From: CAVRUZ01 sp963724495
Lineage (GTDB): Bacteria; Actinomycetota; Actinomycetes; Propionibacteriales; DAIQRJ01
Length of the DNA stretch: 64,000 bases
Reading direction: 5' to 3'
Assembly: GCA_963724495.1 (NCBI GenBank)
Contig: CAVRUZ010000006.1
Location: 310,001 to 374,000, forward strand
Below, one piece after another: positions 28,122-38,236 of the stretch. The position numbers were made by a program, and so were the translations under genes. How positions within the stretch are numbered: position 1 is the stretch's first letter; every line of letters starts with the position of its first letter. Under the pieces are notes generated by a model, which did no database searches, had not been told where the DNA came from, and saw only the letters and a list, made by a program, of their open reading frames with translations.

Positions 28122-28990
28122 CTGTCAGGCCTGGTCGTAGACGTTTCATCCCGGTCATAGATGTCGGGCCGTCTGTCCCCGAGCGCGTCGTTGCGGGACG
28201 AGAGGTGCTTGTCGCGAGTAGCCGAGAGGTCGACCTCGGCCATGGCGACACCATCGGGGCCGGCGGTCGCGAGCGGCCAGCCGTCGCCGCCGATGATCGT
28301 GGTGGCCTCGTGCCACCGCTGGCCGCGCTCGATGCCACGTCGATCGCAGCAGGCGATCGGCATCCGGTTGGCCATGGCCGCTGCCATCGCGATGACCACC
28401 TCGCCCGCGGGCATGCCAGCCGGCCGTTTCGCCCACGGCCAGTTCGTCGGCACGACCAGCAGGTCGGCACCACGCAGAGCCACCGACCGGGTCATCTCCG
28501 GGAACTCCATGTCGTAGCAGACCATCAGACCGATCCGCCCGAAGGCTGTCGGCACGACCGGCGGGGCAGCCGAGCCTGCGGTGAAGAAGAGCTGCTCGGT
28601 GTCCCACAGATGTGCCTTGCGGTAGACCGTCCGGGCGCCGTCGGCGTCGACCAGGACGGCGCTGTTGTAGAGCCGATCGTCGTCGCCGTGCTCGGCGAAG
28701 CCGGCGACGACGACGGCGCCGCCCGCTTCGGTCGACCACTGGTCGAACAGCGGGTCATTCCGACTGATCGATACCGAGCGTGCCTCGTCGGTCGACTCGA
28801 AGCAGTACCCGCTCGTCACCAACTCGGGCAGGACGATCACCTGCGCGCCGGATCGCGCCGCCGCACCGATCGCCTTCGAGGCCATCGCCGCGTTGCGCGC
28901 CAGCTCGCCTACCTCGGGCGCGAGCTCCAGGCAGGCGACGGTGACCGTTGGGGCGCTCTCCGGTCGGATCGACGAACACTGCCGGGTCAA
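28118..28990 (-). CDS. Nitrilase-superfamily carbon-nitrogen hydrolase
   Basis: 290 residues with the complete Glu-Lys-Cys triad: VLPELVTSGY, VYRKAHLWD and VCYDMEFPE. By family an amidase, N-carbamoyl hydrolase or nitrilase; substrate unknown. TTG at 28990 chosen since it follows the preceding stop by 3 nt and no better start is seen; no clear ribosome site, so it probably depends on coupling. Overlaps lacI by 4 nt. Confidence 0.88.
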   Translation of the reverse strand: MTRQCSSIRPESAPTVTVACLELAPEVGELARNAAMASKAIGAAARSGAQVIVLPELVTSGYCFESTDEARSVSISRNDPLFDQWSTEAGGAVVVAGFAEHGDDDRLYNSAVLVDADGARTVYRKAHLWDTEQLFFTAGSAAPPVVPTAFGRIGLMVCYDMEFPEMTRSVALRGADLLVVPTNWPWAKRPAGMPAGEVVIAMAAAMANRMPIACCDRRGIERGQRWHEATTIIGGDGWPLATAGPDGVAMAEVDLSATRDKHLSSRNDALGDRRPDIYDRDETSTTRPDR

Positions 28991-28993
28991 CAG

Positions 28994-31435
28994 TCATCGC
29001 CGGATCAGGAGAACGACTGTGGACGGCTCGTCGCGCAGGATCTGCGACATCACGTCGAACTCGTTGAACATGTGCCAGTCCTCGGTGATCTGCCCCTGGG
29101 AGATGTACAGGTGGTTGATCCCCCACAGCCGGACCCGCCGATTGGTGGGTTCGCCGTAGAGGGCGTAGCCGCGGTGAGTTCCGTGCGCGGTCCAGCGCAC
29201 CGACACCCGGTAGCCGTCGACCTCGTTACCCATCCAGTGCACGGCGTCGACCTGCATGCCGAGGTCGGGGAACGTCGCCAGCAGCGACCGGGCCATGCCC
29301 TTCACGTCCTGACGGCCGTAACCGACGCGGTCGGACGTCCCCTTCCAGCGGGCGGTCGGGAGGTAGGCCCGGTCGACCGAGCTGAGGTCGCGCCGGTTGT
29401 AGAGGTTGTGCCACAGGGCGCGGACGAAGTGCTCCACGTCGAATCCCTGCCCCTCACGTTCCGGCGCGTACTCGGGTGCGCGGCCGCCGACCAGGCGCTG
29501 GACCTCGGCGTCGTGGCGATCGACGATCGAGCGGTTGCGCTCGTTGCCGTAGATCCGGGCGGCCCAGGCCGGGTCGATCCCGAGCTGCGACAACCGCGAC
29601 ACCATGTTGTAGAGCACCCACTCCTCGTAGATCTCGTTCTCCCGGACGTGGCACTCGGCGATCCCCCACAGGTCGACCTTCCGGCCGGTCGCGGGTCCCC
29701 ACCGCCAGGCACCCAGGTGGTGACCGGTGGTGACGTACCGGTGCGAGGTGACGAAGCCCTGCTCGTCGTCGCCCGCCCAGATCACGTCGTCGGCCCATGA
29801 CCGGGTCTCGGGAAAGGCGTGGACGGCGGCCATCGTCGCCTCGACGACGTGCTCGACACCGACGGTGAGGCCACTGTCGTCGTGCACCGAACAACCCGGC
29901 GCGTAGGTGTCGTAGATGTAGCCGACGTCCTGGTCCTCCCAGATCCGGTGGGTGATCCGGACGATGTAGTCGACGATGTCGGTGTAGGTGTCCTCGAACC
30001 CGCGCATCGACTGGACCCGCTCGCCGCGTTCCCGGGCGGCCCGCGCCGTATCGCTGCCCCGGCCGCGAGGAACCGCGATGCGGTGGTCGGCCGGCATCTC
30101 CCGACGGACAACCGTGCTCGCTTCGAAGCGCTCGTTGCGCAGCGTCGCGGTTGCCCGGTGCGCCGACATGCCTTCGGACGCCGAGATCACGTCCACCGCG
30201 TCGGCAAGCGCGTGGGTGGCTTCCTTCGCGATCCGTTGGTAGGTCAAAGGCTTCAGGAACCGCGACACCGACAGACCGGCGCTGTGCCTGGCTCCACCCG
30301 CGGTCGGGAGGACGTGGTTGGTGCCGGCCATGCCCTTGTCCGAGTAGGCAACGGTGCTCCACGTTCCCAGGAAGAGCGAGCCGTAGTTGTGCAGGTGGTC
30401 GTGGTACCACTGGTCGTCGCTCGTCTGGATCTCGAGGTGCTCCGGCGCGAGGTCGTCCATCAGGAGCACGGCCGTCTCCCGGTCCTGCGCGACCGTGATC
30501 GAGCCGAAGTTCTCCCAGGCCGGACCGCAGATGTCACAGGTGGACAGCGTCGGCAGCTGCCGCTGCACCTCCTTGGCGACGGCCTCGGCCAGGGCGGCAT
30601 CGGTCGTGATCAGAGCGGCGGGCGACTCCGGTCCGTGCTCGGCCTGCCCGAGCAGGTCCGCCGCCACGAGCTCGGGGTCCGCGCTGCCGTCTGCGATGAC
30701 GGCTACTTCGGACGGACCCGCCAGCAGGTCGATCGCGCTCCGGCCGAAGAGCTGACGCTTCGCCTCGGCGACGAAGGCGTTGCCGGCACCGACGAGCATG
30801 TCGACCGGAGGCTCACCCAGCAGCCCGAAGGCCATCGCCGCCAGTGCCTGCACACCGCCGAGGACGAAGACCCGGTCGACGCCGGAGACGTGAGCCGCGT
30901 ACAGCACCGCTGGGTTCGGACCGCCGCCGGGCTGTGGTGGCGTACAGGCCATGACCGTCGGGACGCCGGCGACCTTCGCGACGTTGACGGTCATGAAGGC
31001 GCTCGCCGTGAGCGGGAACCGGCCCGCCGGCAGATACGCGCCGACCCGACGCAGGGCGACGTGGCGCTGACCGACGAGCAGACCTGGAACCAGTTCGGTC
31101 TCGAAGTCGCGCAGGTGCTCGCGCTGCAGCCGGGCGAACTGAGCCGTTCGGTGTGCGCCGAGGTCGATGGCCGACCGCAGTGCCGGCTCGAGCAGGTCCC
31201 CACTGGCAGCGATCGTCGCGGCATCGAGCTCGAACTCCGGCTCGGTGAACCCGTCGAGCTTCTCGGCGTACTTCCGCACGGCGTCGAGCCCGCTGGACTC
31301 GATCGCGCTGAGCATCGCCGAGACGGTGGCGACGACCTGCGGGTCGCGCTGGGCGGGTGGATCGGTTCGTGCCGGCGCCTTCACGACGGTGAAGCGGCCG
31401 CGGAGGGACTCGAGAAGGGACGGGGTGAACTGCAC
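28994..31435 (-). CDS. HisD-family dehydrogenase fused to two SnoaL/NTF2-like domains
   Basis: 813 residues. Residues 1 to about 435 are a histidinol-dehydrogenase-fold enzyme: VGAYLPAGRFPLTASAFMTV, AGPSEVAVIAD, LGQAEHGPES (zinc-site Gln/His) and GTNHVLPTAGGARHSAGLSV. Outside the his operon, this family includes other alcohol dehydrogenases such as sulfopropanediol dehydrogenase. After a linker, two NTF2-like domains follow (about 477-620, starting MRGFEDTYTDIVDY, and 660-805), each ending in an Asp/Glu-rich EEW or EDWHMFNEFD motif. A second-gene start at ATG 30097 or 30007 is possible if the fusion is a lost stop. GTG 31435 is the first island codon. Confidence 0.8.
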   Translation of the reverse strand: MQFTPSLLESLRGRFTVVKAPARTDPPAQRDPQVVATVSAMLSAIESSGLDAVRKYAEKLDGFTEPEFELDAATIAASGDLLEPALRSAIDLGAHRTAQFARLQREHLRDFETELVPGLLVGQRHVALRRVGAYLPAGRFPLTASAFMTVNVAKVAGVPTVMACTPPQPGGGPNPAVLYAAHVSGVDRVFVLGGVQALAAMAFGLLGEPPVDMLVGAGNAFVAEAKRQLFGRSAIDLLAGPSEVAVIADGSADPELVAADLLGQAEHGPESPAALITTDAALAEAVAKEVQRQLPTLSTCDICGPAWENFGSITVAQDRETAVLLMDDLAPEHLEIQTSDDQWYHDHLHNYGSLFLGTWSTVAYSDKGMAGTNHVLPTAGGARHSAGLSVSRFLKPLTYQRIAKEATHALADAVDVISASEGMSAHRATATLRNERFEASTVVRREMPADHRIAVPRGRGSDTARAARERGERVQSMRGFEDTYTDIVDYIVRITHRIWEDQDVGYIYDTYAPGCSVHDDSGLTVGVEHVVEATMAAVHAFPETRSWADDVIWAGDDEQGFVTSHRYVTTGHHLGAWRWGPATGRKVDLWGIAECHVRENEIYEEWVLYNMVSRLSQLGIDPAWAARIYGNERNRSIVDRHDAEVQRLVGGRAPEYAPEREGQGFDVEHFVRALWHNLYNRRDLSSVDRAYLPTARWKGTSDRVGYGRQDVKGMARSLLATFPDLGMQVDAVHWMGNEVDGYRVSVRWTAHGTHRGYALYGEPTNRRVRLWGINHLYISQGQITEDWHMFNEFDVMSQILRDEPSTVVLLIRR

Positions 31436-31447
31436 GCGCTCACCATA

Positions 31448-31457
31448 AATACGTATG
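31448..31457. promoter_or_regulatory. LacI-type operator, copy 2
   Basis: AATACGTATG, identical to 25481-25490, 12 nt upstream of the HisD-fusion start. A separate 15-nt palindrome CAAACCCGGGGTTTG lies at 31468-31482, beyond it. Confidence 0.65.
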
Positions 31458-31490
31458 CACGAGCGGGCAAACCCGGGGTTTGACCGTGCT

Positions 31491-31850
31491 TCAGCCCGGA
31501 CCGTCGGGATGGGCGAGGTCGTAGGCGCGGCCCAGCTTCTTGGGCACGACCATGCGCCAGGCCTCGACCACGAACTCGCGGGCCTCGGTCGGGTCCAGCG
31601 CCGCAAGGTCGGCGTGGACCCAGTTGAAGCGCATGTCCCTCTCCGCCGGGAGCTGGAACTTGTGCGGCTCGCCCGCGACGAGCACCGCCCGCTCCTCCTT
31701 GGGGAAGGCGAATTCCATGACGGTCTCGTCGAGGGAGAACGCCACGTAGACGATCTGCCCGACGCGGAACTTCAGCCTGCTGCGGACATACACCGGATAC
31801 GAACGCTCCAGCTCCGTGCCCAGTGGCAGGACGTCCTGGATCACCGCCAT
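31491..31850 (-). CDS. MmcQ/YjbR-family protein
   Basis: 119 residues. Pattern of the YjbR double-wing fold: FSLDETVMEFAFPKEER, then HKFQLPAERDMRFNWVHADL and the C-terminal AWRMVVPKKLGRAY. Biochemical role of the family is unclear (some members bind DNA). ATG 31850 chosen for length; the open frame upstream runs into tRNA-Tyr. Confidence 0.75.
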   Translation of the reverse strand: MAVIQDVLPLGTELERSYPVYVRSRLKFRVGQIVYVAFSLDETVMEFAFPKEERAVLVAGEPHKFQLPAERDMRFNWVHADLAALDPTEAREFVVEAWRMVVPKKLGRAYDLAHPDGPG

Positions 31851-31951
31851 GTGGGTATGACTACCGAGGCGGGCAGGAGTCATCGGTCTCGAGAACAGCG
31901 AACGCACGAGAACGGCCCCTGGACTCCAGGGTTCAGGGGCCGATCTGGTGG

Positions 31952-32033
31952 TGGCAGGTGTTGGATTCGAACCAACGAAGGCGAAGCCGGCGGATTTACA
32001 GTCCGCTCCCTTTGGCCGCTCGGGCAACCTGCC
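31952..32033 (-). tRNA. tRNA-Tyr (GTA)
   Basis: Class II tRNA of 82 nt: acceptor GGCAGGT/ACCTGCC, anticodon GTA in ACTGTAAATC, a long variable arm (CCGGCTTCGCCTTCG), T-loop TTCGAAT. The 3' CCA is encoded (31949-31951), unlike the three other tRNAs here. Confidence 0.96.
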
Positions 32034-32130
32034 AGGCGCCGCCGAACGATACCAGCGCAGATTCCGTTAGCCTGACCGCCGCTCAACTGGATACGAATGA
32101 AGACGAGGCACGCGAACCAGGGAGGGATCG

Positions 32131-32625
32131 ATGGCATCGGAGTCGTCGTTCGACATCGTCAGCAAGCTCGATCGGCACGAGGTCGACAACGCCGTCAACC
32201 AGGCTGCGAAGGAGTTGTCCCAGCGCTTCGACTTCCGCAACACCCACGCGGCCATCACCAAGTCCGGTGACGACGCCGTCGAGTTGGTGGCCAACACCGA
32301 GGACCGGGTCAAGGCGGCCCTCGACGTGTTCAAGGACAAGCTCGTGCGCCGTGGCGTCTCGCTGAAGGCGCTCGACGCGGAGGAGCCACGCCAGTCGGGG
32401 ACCCAGGCCAAGATCCGGGCCGACCTGAAAGAGGGCATCACCACCGAGCAGGCGAAGAAGGTGGGCAAGCTCATCCGGGACGAGGGCCCGAAGGGCGTGA
32501 AGGTCCAGGTGCAGGGCGAGGAACTCCGGGTGTCGTCGAAGAGCCGCGACGACCTGCAGGCGGTCATCGCGCTGGTCAAGGCGGCGGACCTGGACTTCGC
32601 CGTGCAGTGTGTGAACTACCGCTGA
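32131..32625 (+). CDS. YajQ-family nucleotide-binding protein
   Basis: 164 residues, standard length: ESSFDIVSKLDRHEVDNAVN at the N-terminus and AKKVGKLIRDEGPKGVKVQVQ and VSSKSRDDLQAVI in the C-terminal half. Family members bind nucleotides, cyclic-di-GMP in Xanthomonas. GGGAGG lies upstream of the ATG. Its last 10 nt overlap the end of the convergent membrane-protein gene. Confidence 0.95.
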   Translation: MASESSFDIVSKLDRHEVDNAVNQAAKELSQRFDFRNTHAAITKSGDDAVELVANTEDRVKAALDVFKDKLVRRGVSLKALDAEEPRQSGTQAKIRADLKEGITTEQAKKVGKLIRDEGPKGVKVQVQGEELRVSSKSRDDLQAVIALVKAADLDFAVQCVNYR

Positions 32626-33452
32626 CTCTGGCCGAGACCGCGGGCGGCCGACTGCTCCAGCAGTAGCAGCCGCGCACGCGTGTCCGGCTGCCCGGCCAGT
32701 TGCGCCGCGCGGACGTCGTTGCCGAACGGGCTGGTGGTCATCAGCCCGGCGACGGCCACCACGGGTCCGGTCGGCGGCAGCGGGTGGCGACCGATGCGGG
32801 CATCGAGTCGAGCGAGCAGCCTCGGCAAGGCGTCCGAATCGACCATCGACCGCGCCGTGTGCGCGTCGACCTCCGTCTGTTGAGCCGCGGTCACACCTAG
32901 GCGCCGAGCCAGGAGTCCGACCGGATTGAAGAGGCTGAGCGCCGCGCTGTCGGTGGCTCCGAGCAGACGAGCCGCCCAGGCGCTGGCCACGGTGCGCGGC
33001 CCGACCAGTGGCGCAGCCGCGTAGGTCAACTGGTGCGTCACCACGGTGAGCAGCCCGTCGGCGTCAAGATCGGCGAGCAGTCCGGAACTGACGCACAGGG
33101 TGGTCTTGCTCCTGCTCCGCCCCACGACCAGGGCGAACGGCGTCGACGTCCGGCTGATCGCCAGCCGCGGTGGCGGGATCCGTAGGCGACGGGCGGTGGC
33201 CGCAACGGTGTCGACGAGGTCAGGGGCCTCGGCCGGTGGCAGCGTCGTCGCGGAGACCGCCTCGAGAACGATCGACTCACTCCGGACAGCCACCCACGTC
33301 AGCCCCAGGAGAACCACAGTTCCTGCGAGGACACCTGCCGCGGCCGACACGGACTGGTCGGCGTTGGCCAGTGCACCGAGCACGAAGGTCACGGCGGCCG
33401 CCACCGGCAACAGCACGCCCGCCCAGGCGCGGAGGACCGACCACCGGCTCAT
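32616..33452 (-). CDS. M48/M56-like membrane protein with degenerate HExxH
   Basis: 278 residues from ATG 33452 (MSRWSVLRAWAG). Two N-terminal transmembrane segments (about 10-30 and 36-56), then a soluble domain patterned like M48/M56 peptidases: FALVVGRSRSKTTLCVSSGL, then VVTHQLTYA where an active enzyme has HExxH, and TEVDAHTA at the usual second Glu site. The catalytic Glu is Gln and the second His is Tyr, so it is probably not a protease. Convergent overlap with yajQ. Confidence 0.65.
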   Translation of the reverse strand: MSRWSVLRAWAGVLLPVAAAVTFVLGALANADQSVSAAAGVLAGTVVLLGLTWVAVRSESIVLEAVSATTLPPAEAPDLVDTVAATARRLRIPPPRLAISRTSTPFALVVGRSRSKTTLCVSSGLLADLDADGLLTVVTHQLTYAAAPLVGPRTVASAWAARLLGATDSAALSLFNPVGLLARRLGVTAAQQTEVDAHTARSMVDSDALPRLLARLDARIGRHPLPPTGPVVAVAGLMTTSPFGNDVRAAQLAGQPDTRARLLLLEQSAARGLGQSQR

Positions 33453-33659
33453 GGGCACGACAGCGTGAGGCTGGCCACAATCCCCGAGTCTAGAGTCGAC
33501 AGACCCGTCCACGGCGTCTCACGGAGCGGGCCGCGGGGTGGCGGCCGCGTAGGATGCAGGGTGACCTGGCGGCGTCCAGGCACCCCCGGACCTCAGGTCC
33601 GCTTGAACTTCTTCGGGCCGCTCCTGGCTCGGAGCGACATGCGAAAGGTCCATCGAGCA

Positions 33660-35656
<1,997 letters not shown>

Positions 35657-35660
<4 letters not shown>

Positions 35661-36769
35661 CCAACCAGATCTCCCTGCCGTTCCCGTCGCTGAAGGACGT
35701 GCCGACGGTCGACGAACCCCTTACCCGTAAGGACTTCACGTCCGACCAGGAAGTCCGCTGGTGCCCCGGCTGCGGCGACTACGCCGTGCTCGCAGCGTTC
35801 GTCGGCTTCATGCCGGAACTGGGGATCCGCCGCGAGAACACGGTGATCATCTCGGGCATCGGCTGCGCGGCCCGGTTCCCCTACTACGTCGACTCCTACG
35901 GCATGCACTCGATCCACGGCCGGGCGCCGTCGATCGCCACCGGGCTGGCCACCACCAGGCCCGACCTCGCGGTGTTCGTCGCGACCGGCGACGGCGATGC
36001 GCTGTCGATCGGCGGCAACCATCTGATCCACACGCTGCGTCGCAATGTGAACATGACGATTCTCCTGTTCAACAACAGGATCTACGGCCTGACGAAGGGC
36101 CAGTACTCACCGACGTCGGAGCCGGGCAAGGTCACGAAGTCGACGCCGCACGGGTCGCCCGACCACCCGTTCAACCCGGTGTCGTTGGCCCTCGGCGCCG
36201 AGGCGACGTTCGTCGCCCGCACGATCGACTCCGACCGCAAGCACCTGACGTCGGTGCTGCGCGCGGCAGCGGCGCATCGCGGCACTTCGCTGGTGGAGAT
36301 CTACCAGAACTGCCCGATCTTCAACGACGGAGCATTCGACGCCCTGAAGGACCGGGCGACGGCCGAGCAGGCGATCATCCCGCTCGTGCACGGTGAACCG
36401 ATCCGGTTCGGCGCCGAAGGGCGGCTCGCGGTCGTGCGCACCACTGGCGGCAGCCTCGAGGTCGTCGACCTGGCTGACAATCCGGGTGCCGAGAGCGACG
36501 TCGTGGTGCACGACGCCCACGCCGACGACCCCAGTTACGCGTTCGCCCTGTCCCGGTTGAACACACCCGGCACGGTGACGCGCGCACCGATCGGCGTGTT
36601 CCGCCAGGTCGACCGTCCGGCCTACGACGACCTCGTCCGCCAGCAGGGGATCACCGCCAGGGCCGGGGAGTTGCCGACGCCAGACGAGCGGCCGGCACCG
36701 CGGTCCGGCATCTCCACCGCGTCGCTGGAGAGCCTCATCGCGGGTAAGGACACCTGGACCGTCGACTGA
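35657..36769 (+). CDS. korB: 2-oxoacid:ferredoxin oxidoreductase, beta subunit
   Basis: 370 residues, thiamine-diphosphate subunit: CPGCGDYAV for the Fe-S site, GIGCAARFPYYV, and the TPP-binding stretch GDGDALSIGGNH to NNRIYGLTKGQ. ATG overlaps the korA stop by 4 nt (ATGA). The C-terminal about 90 residues are variable, as usual in actinobacteria. Confidence 0.95.
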
Positions 36770-36792
36770 GCAGAGACGAGTCGCGCCATGGC

Positions 36793-37707
36793 GTGATGCT
36801 CGCCACGGCCGCCTACCTGGTCTGGGGCGTCTTTCCGCTCTACTTCCCGCTGCTCTTCCCGGCGGACGCCACCGAGATCCTCGCGCACCGGATCCTGTGG
36901 TGCGCGGCGGCGGCCGGCCTGCTGCTGCTGGTGCCCAGGTTGCGCGCCAGTCTCAGCGTGCTGATACGCAGTCGCCGCAGGGTCCTGATCCTCACCGCGG
37001 GTGCGGTGTTCCTCGCCGCGAACTGGTTCACCTACGTCTGGGCGGTGAACAACGACGAGGTCGTGCAGGCCTCTCTCGGCTACTACACCAATCCGCTGGT
37101 GAGCGTGCTCCTCGGCGTCATCGTGCTGTCGGAGCGATTGCGCCGGCTCCAGTGGGTCGCGGTCGGCATCGCCGCTCTGGCTGTGGTGTGGCTGACCTTC
37201 GAGTACGGCCACGTGCCCTGGGTGGCGTTGGTGCTCGCGGTCAGCTTCGCGCTCTACGGGCTGCTCAAGAAGCAGGCCGACGCACCGGCGGTGCAGAGCA
37301 TGGTGGTCGAGGCCGGCGTTCTGGCACCAGCCGCCCTCCTCTACGTGGTCGCGATCCAGATCGCCGGGAGTGGAACTTTCACCGAGCACGGGCTTTCCCA
37401 CACTGCGCTGCTGATCAGTGCCGGTCCGGTGACGATCGTGCCGCTGCTCCTGTTCGCCGGTGCGGCGACTCGAGTGCCGCTGTCGGTGATCGGGCTGCTG
37501 CAGTACCTGACGCCGACGATGCAACTCCTGCTCGGCGTGCTGGTGCTGGACGAGCCGATGCCGCCGGGCAGGTTCGTCGGCTTCTGCGGCGTCTGGCTCG
37601 CCCTGGTAGTGCTCGGCTTCGACTCGGTGCGGGCCGGCCGGCTGCGCCGCCGCGCACTCCTGGCACGCCCGGTCACGTCGACGATCGGCTCAGCGTCTCG
37701 CGGTTGA
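36793..37707 (+). CDS. rarD: RarD/EamA-family permease
   Basis: 304 residues with about ten hydrophobic helices; hallmark LVWGVFPLYFPLL, AANWFTYVWAVN and QASLGYYTNPLVSVLLG. Inner-membrane transporter, substrate unknown. Family members start some ten residues before AAYLxWG, so the true start may be a CTG at 36766 overlapping the korB stop; GTG 36793 is the first standard start in frame. Confidence 0.88.
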   Translation: MMLATAAYLVWGVFPLYFPLLFPADATEILAHRILWCAAAAGLLLLVPRLRASLSVLIRSRRRVLILTAGAVFLAANWFTYVWAVNNDEVVQASLGYYTNPLVSVLLGVIVLSERLRRLQWVAVGIAALAVVWLTFEYGHVPWVALVLAVSFALYGLLKKQADAPAVQSMVVEAGVLAPAALLYVVAIQIAGSGTFTEHGLSHTALLISAGPVTIVPLLLFAGAATRVPLSVIGLLQYLTPTMQLLLGVLVLDEPMPPGRFVGFCGVWLALVVLGFDSVRAGRLRRRALLARPVTSTIGSASRG

Positions 37708-37775
37708 TCGGCGGAAAGATCAAGCGCTCGGCGACCTGCGTTGGCAGCATGTGCTCAGTCCGAGCGGAGGAGAAC

Positions 37776-38234
37776 ATGCCTGGAGCGCCAGCACGTCGGG
37801 TGGAGGCCAGCGCCCGCACCGATATCGAAGCTTCGCCGGCTGTCGTCTTTTCCTGGGTGACCGCGCCAGATCGAGTCGTCTCGTGGGTCAAGGACCTGGT
37901 GGAATCGCGACCGCTGGCAGCCGGGAGCCCTCTCGAAGTCGGCGCTCGTTCCATCGAAGTACTCAAGGTCGGGCGCACGCTGATGGAGGTGCCAGCAGAG
38001 GTAACGGCTGTGGAACCCGACCGTCTCATCGAGATTCGAATGGAGACACCTGGGGGGCACTCCACCTCCCGAGTGCTCATCACCGAGACCGCGGCCGGGT
38101 GCACGGTCACACAGAGGATGGAGTCGGTCTTCGAGGGAATGCGCTTCGTCCCATCGTCGATCGTCACCAGGCTGCTGAGACAACGGCTCAACGGGGACCT
38201 GCGCCGATTGAAGAAGCTTGTCGAAAGGACCTGA
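37776..38234 (+). CDS. SRPBCC-family protein
   Basis: 152 residues, START/Bet-v-1-like fold: EASARTDIEASPAVVFSWV at the start, GSPLEVGARSIEVLKVG, and ITETAAGCTVTQRME. Binds a hydrophobic ligand in related proteins. GGAGG 6 nt before ATG 37776. The following AraC-type gene starts 2 nt after its stop, so the pair is one unit. Confidence 0.82.
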   Translation: MPGAPARRVEASARTDIEASPAVVFSWVTAPDRVVSWVKDLVESRPLAAGSPLEVGARSIEVLKVGRTLMEVPAEVTAVEPDRLIEIRMETPGGHSTSRVLITETAAGCTVTQRMESVFEGMRFVPSSIVTRLLRQRLNGDLRRLKKLVERT

Positions 38235-38236
38235 AC

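Noticed and set aside
24330..31457. Idea that the catabolic island was integrated at tRNA-Thr
   Set aside because: The island lies beside tRNA-Thr, but I see no integrase and no repeated tRNA 3' end at the far boundary.
33587..33601. Palindrome CGGACC-TCA-GGTCCG before korA
   Set aside because: Short 6-bp arms in a GC-rich leader; could be chance and no role can be supported.
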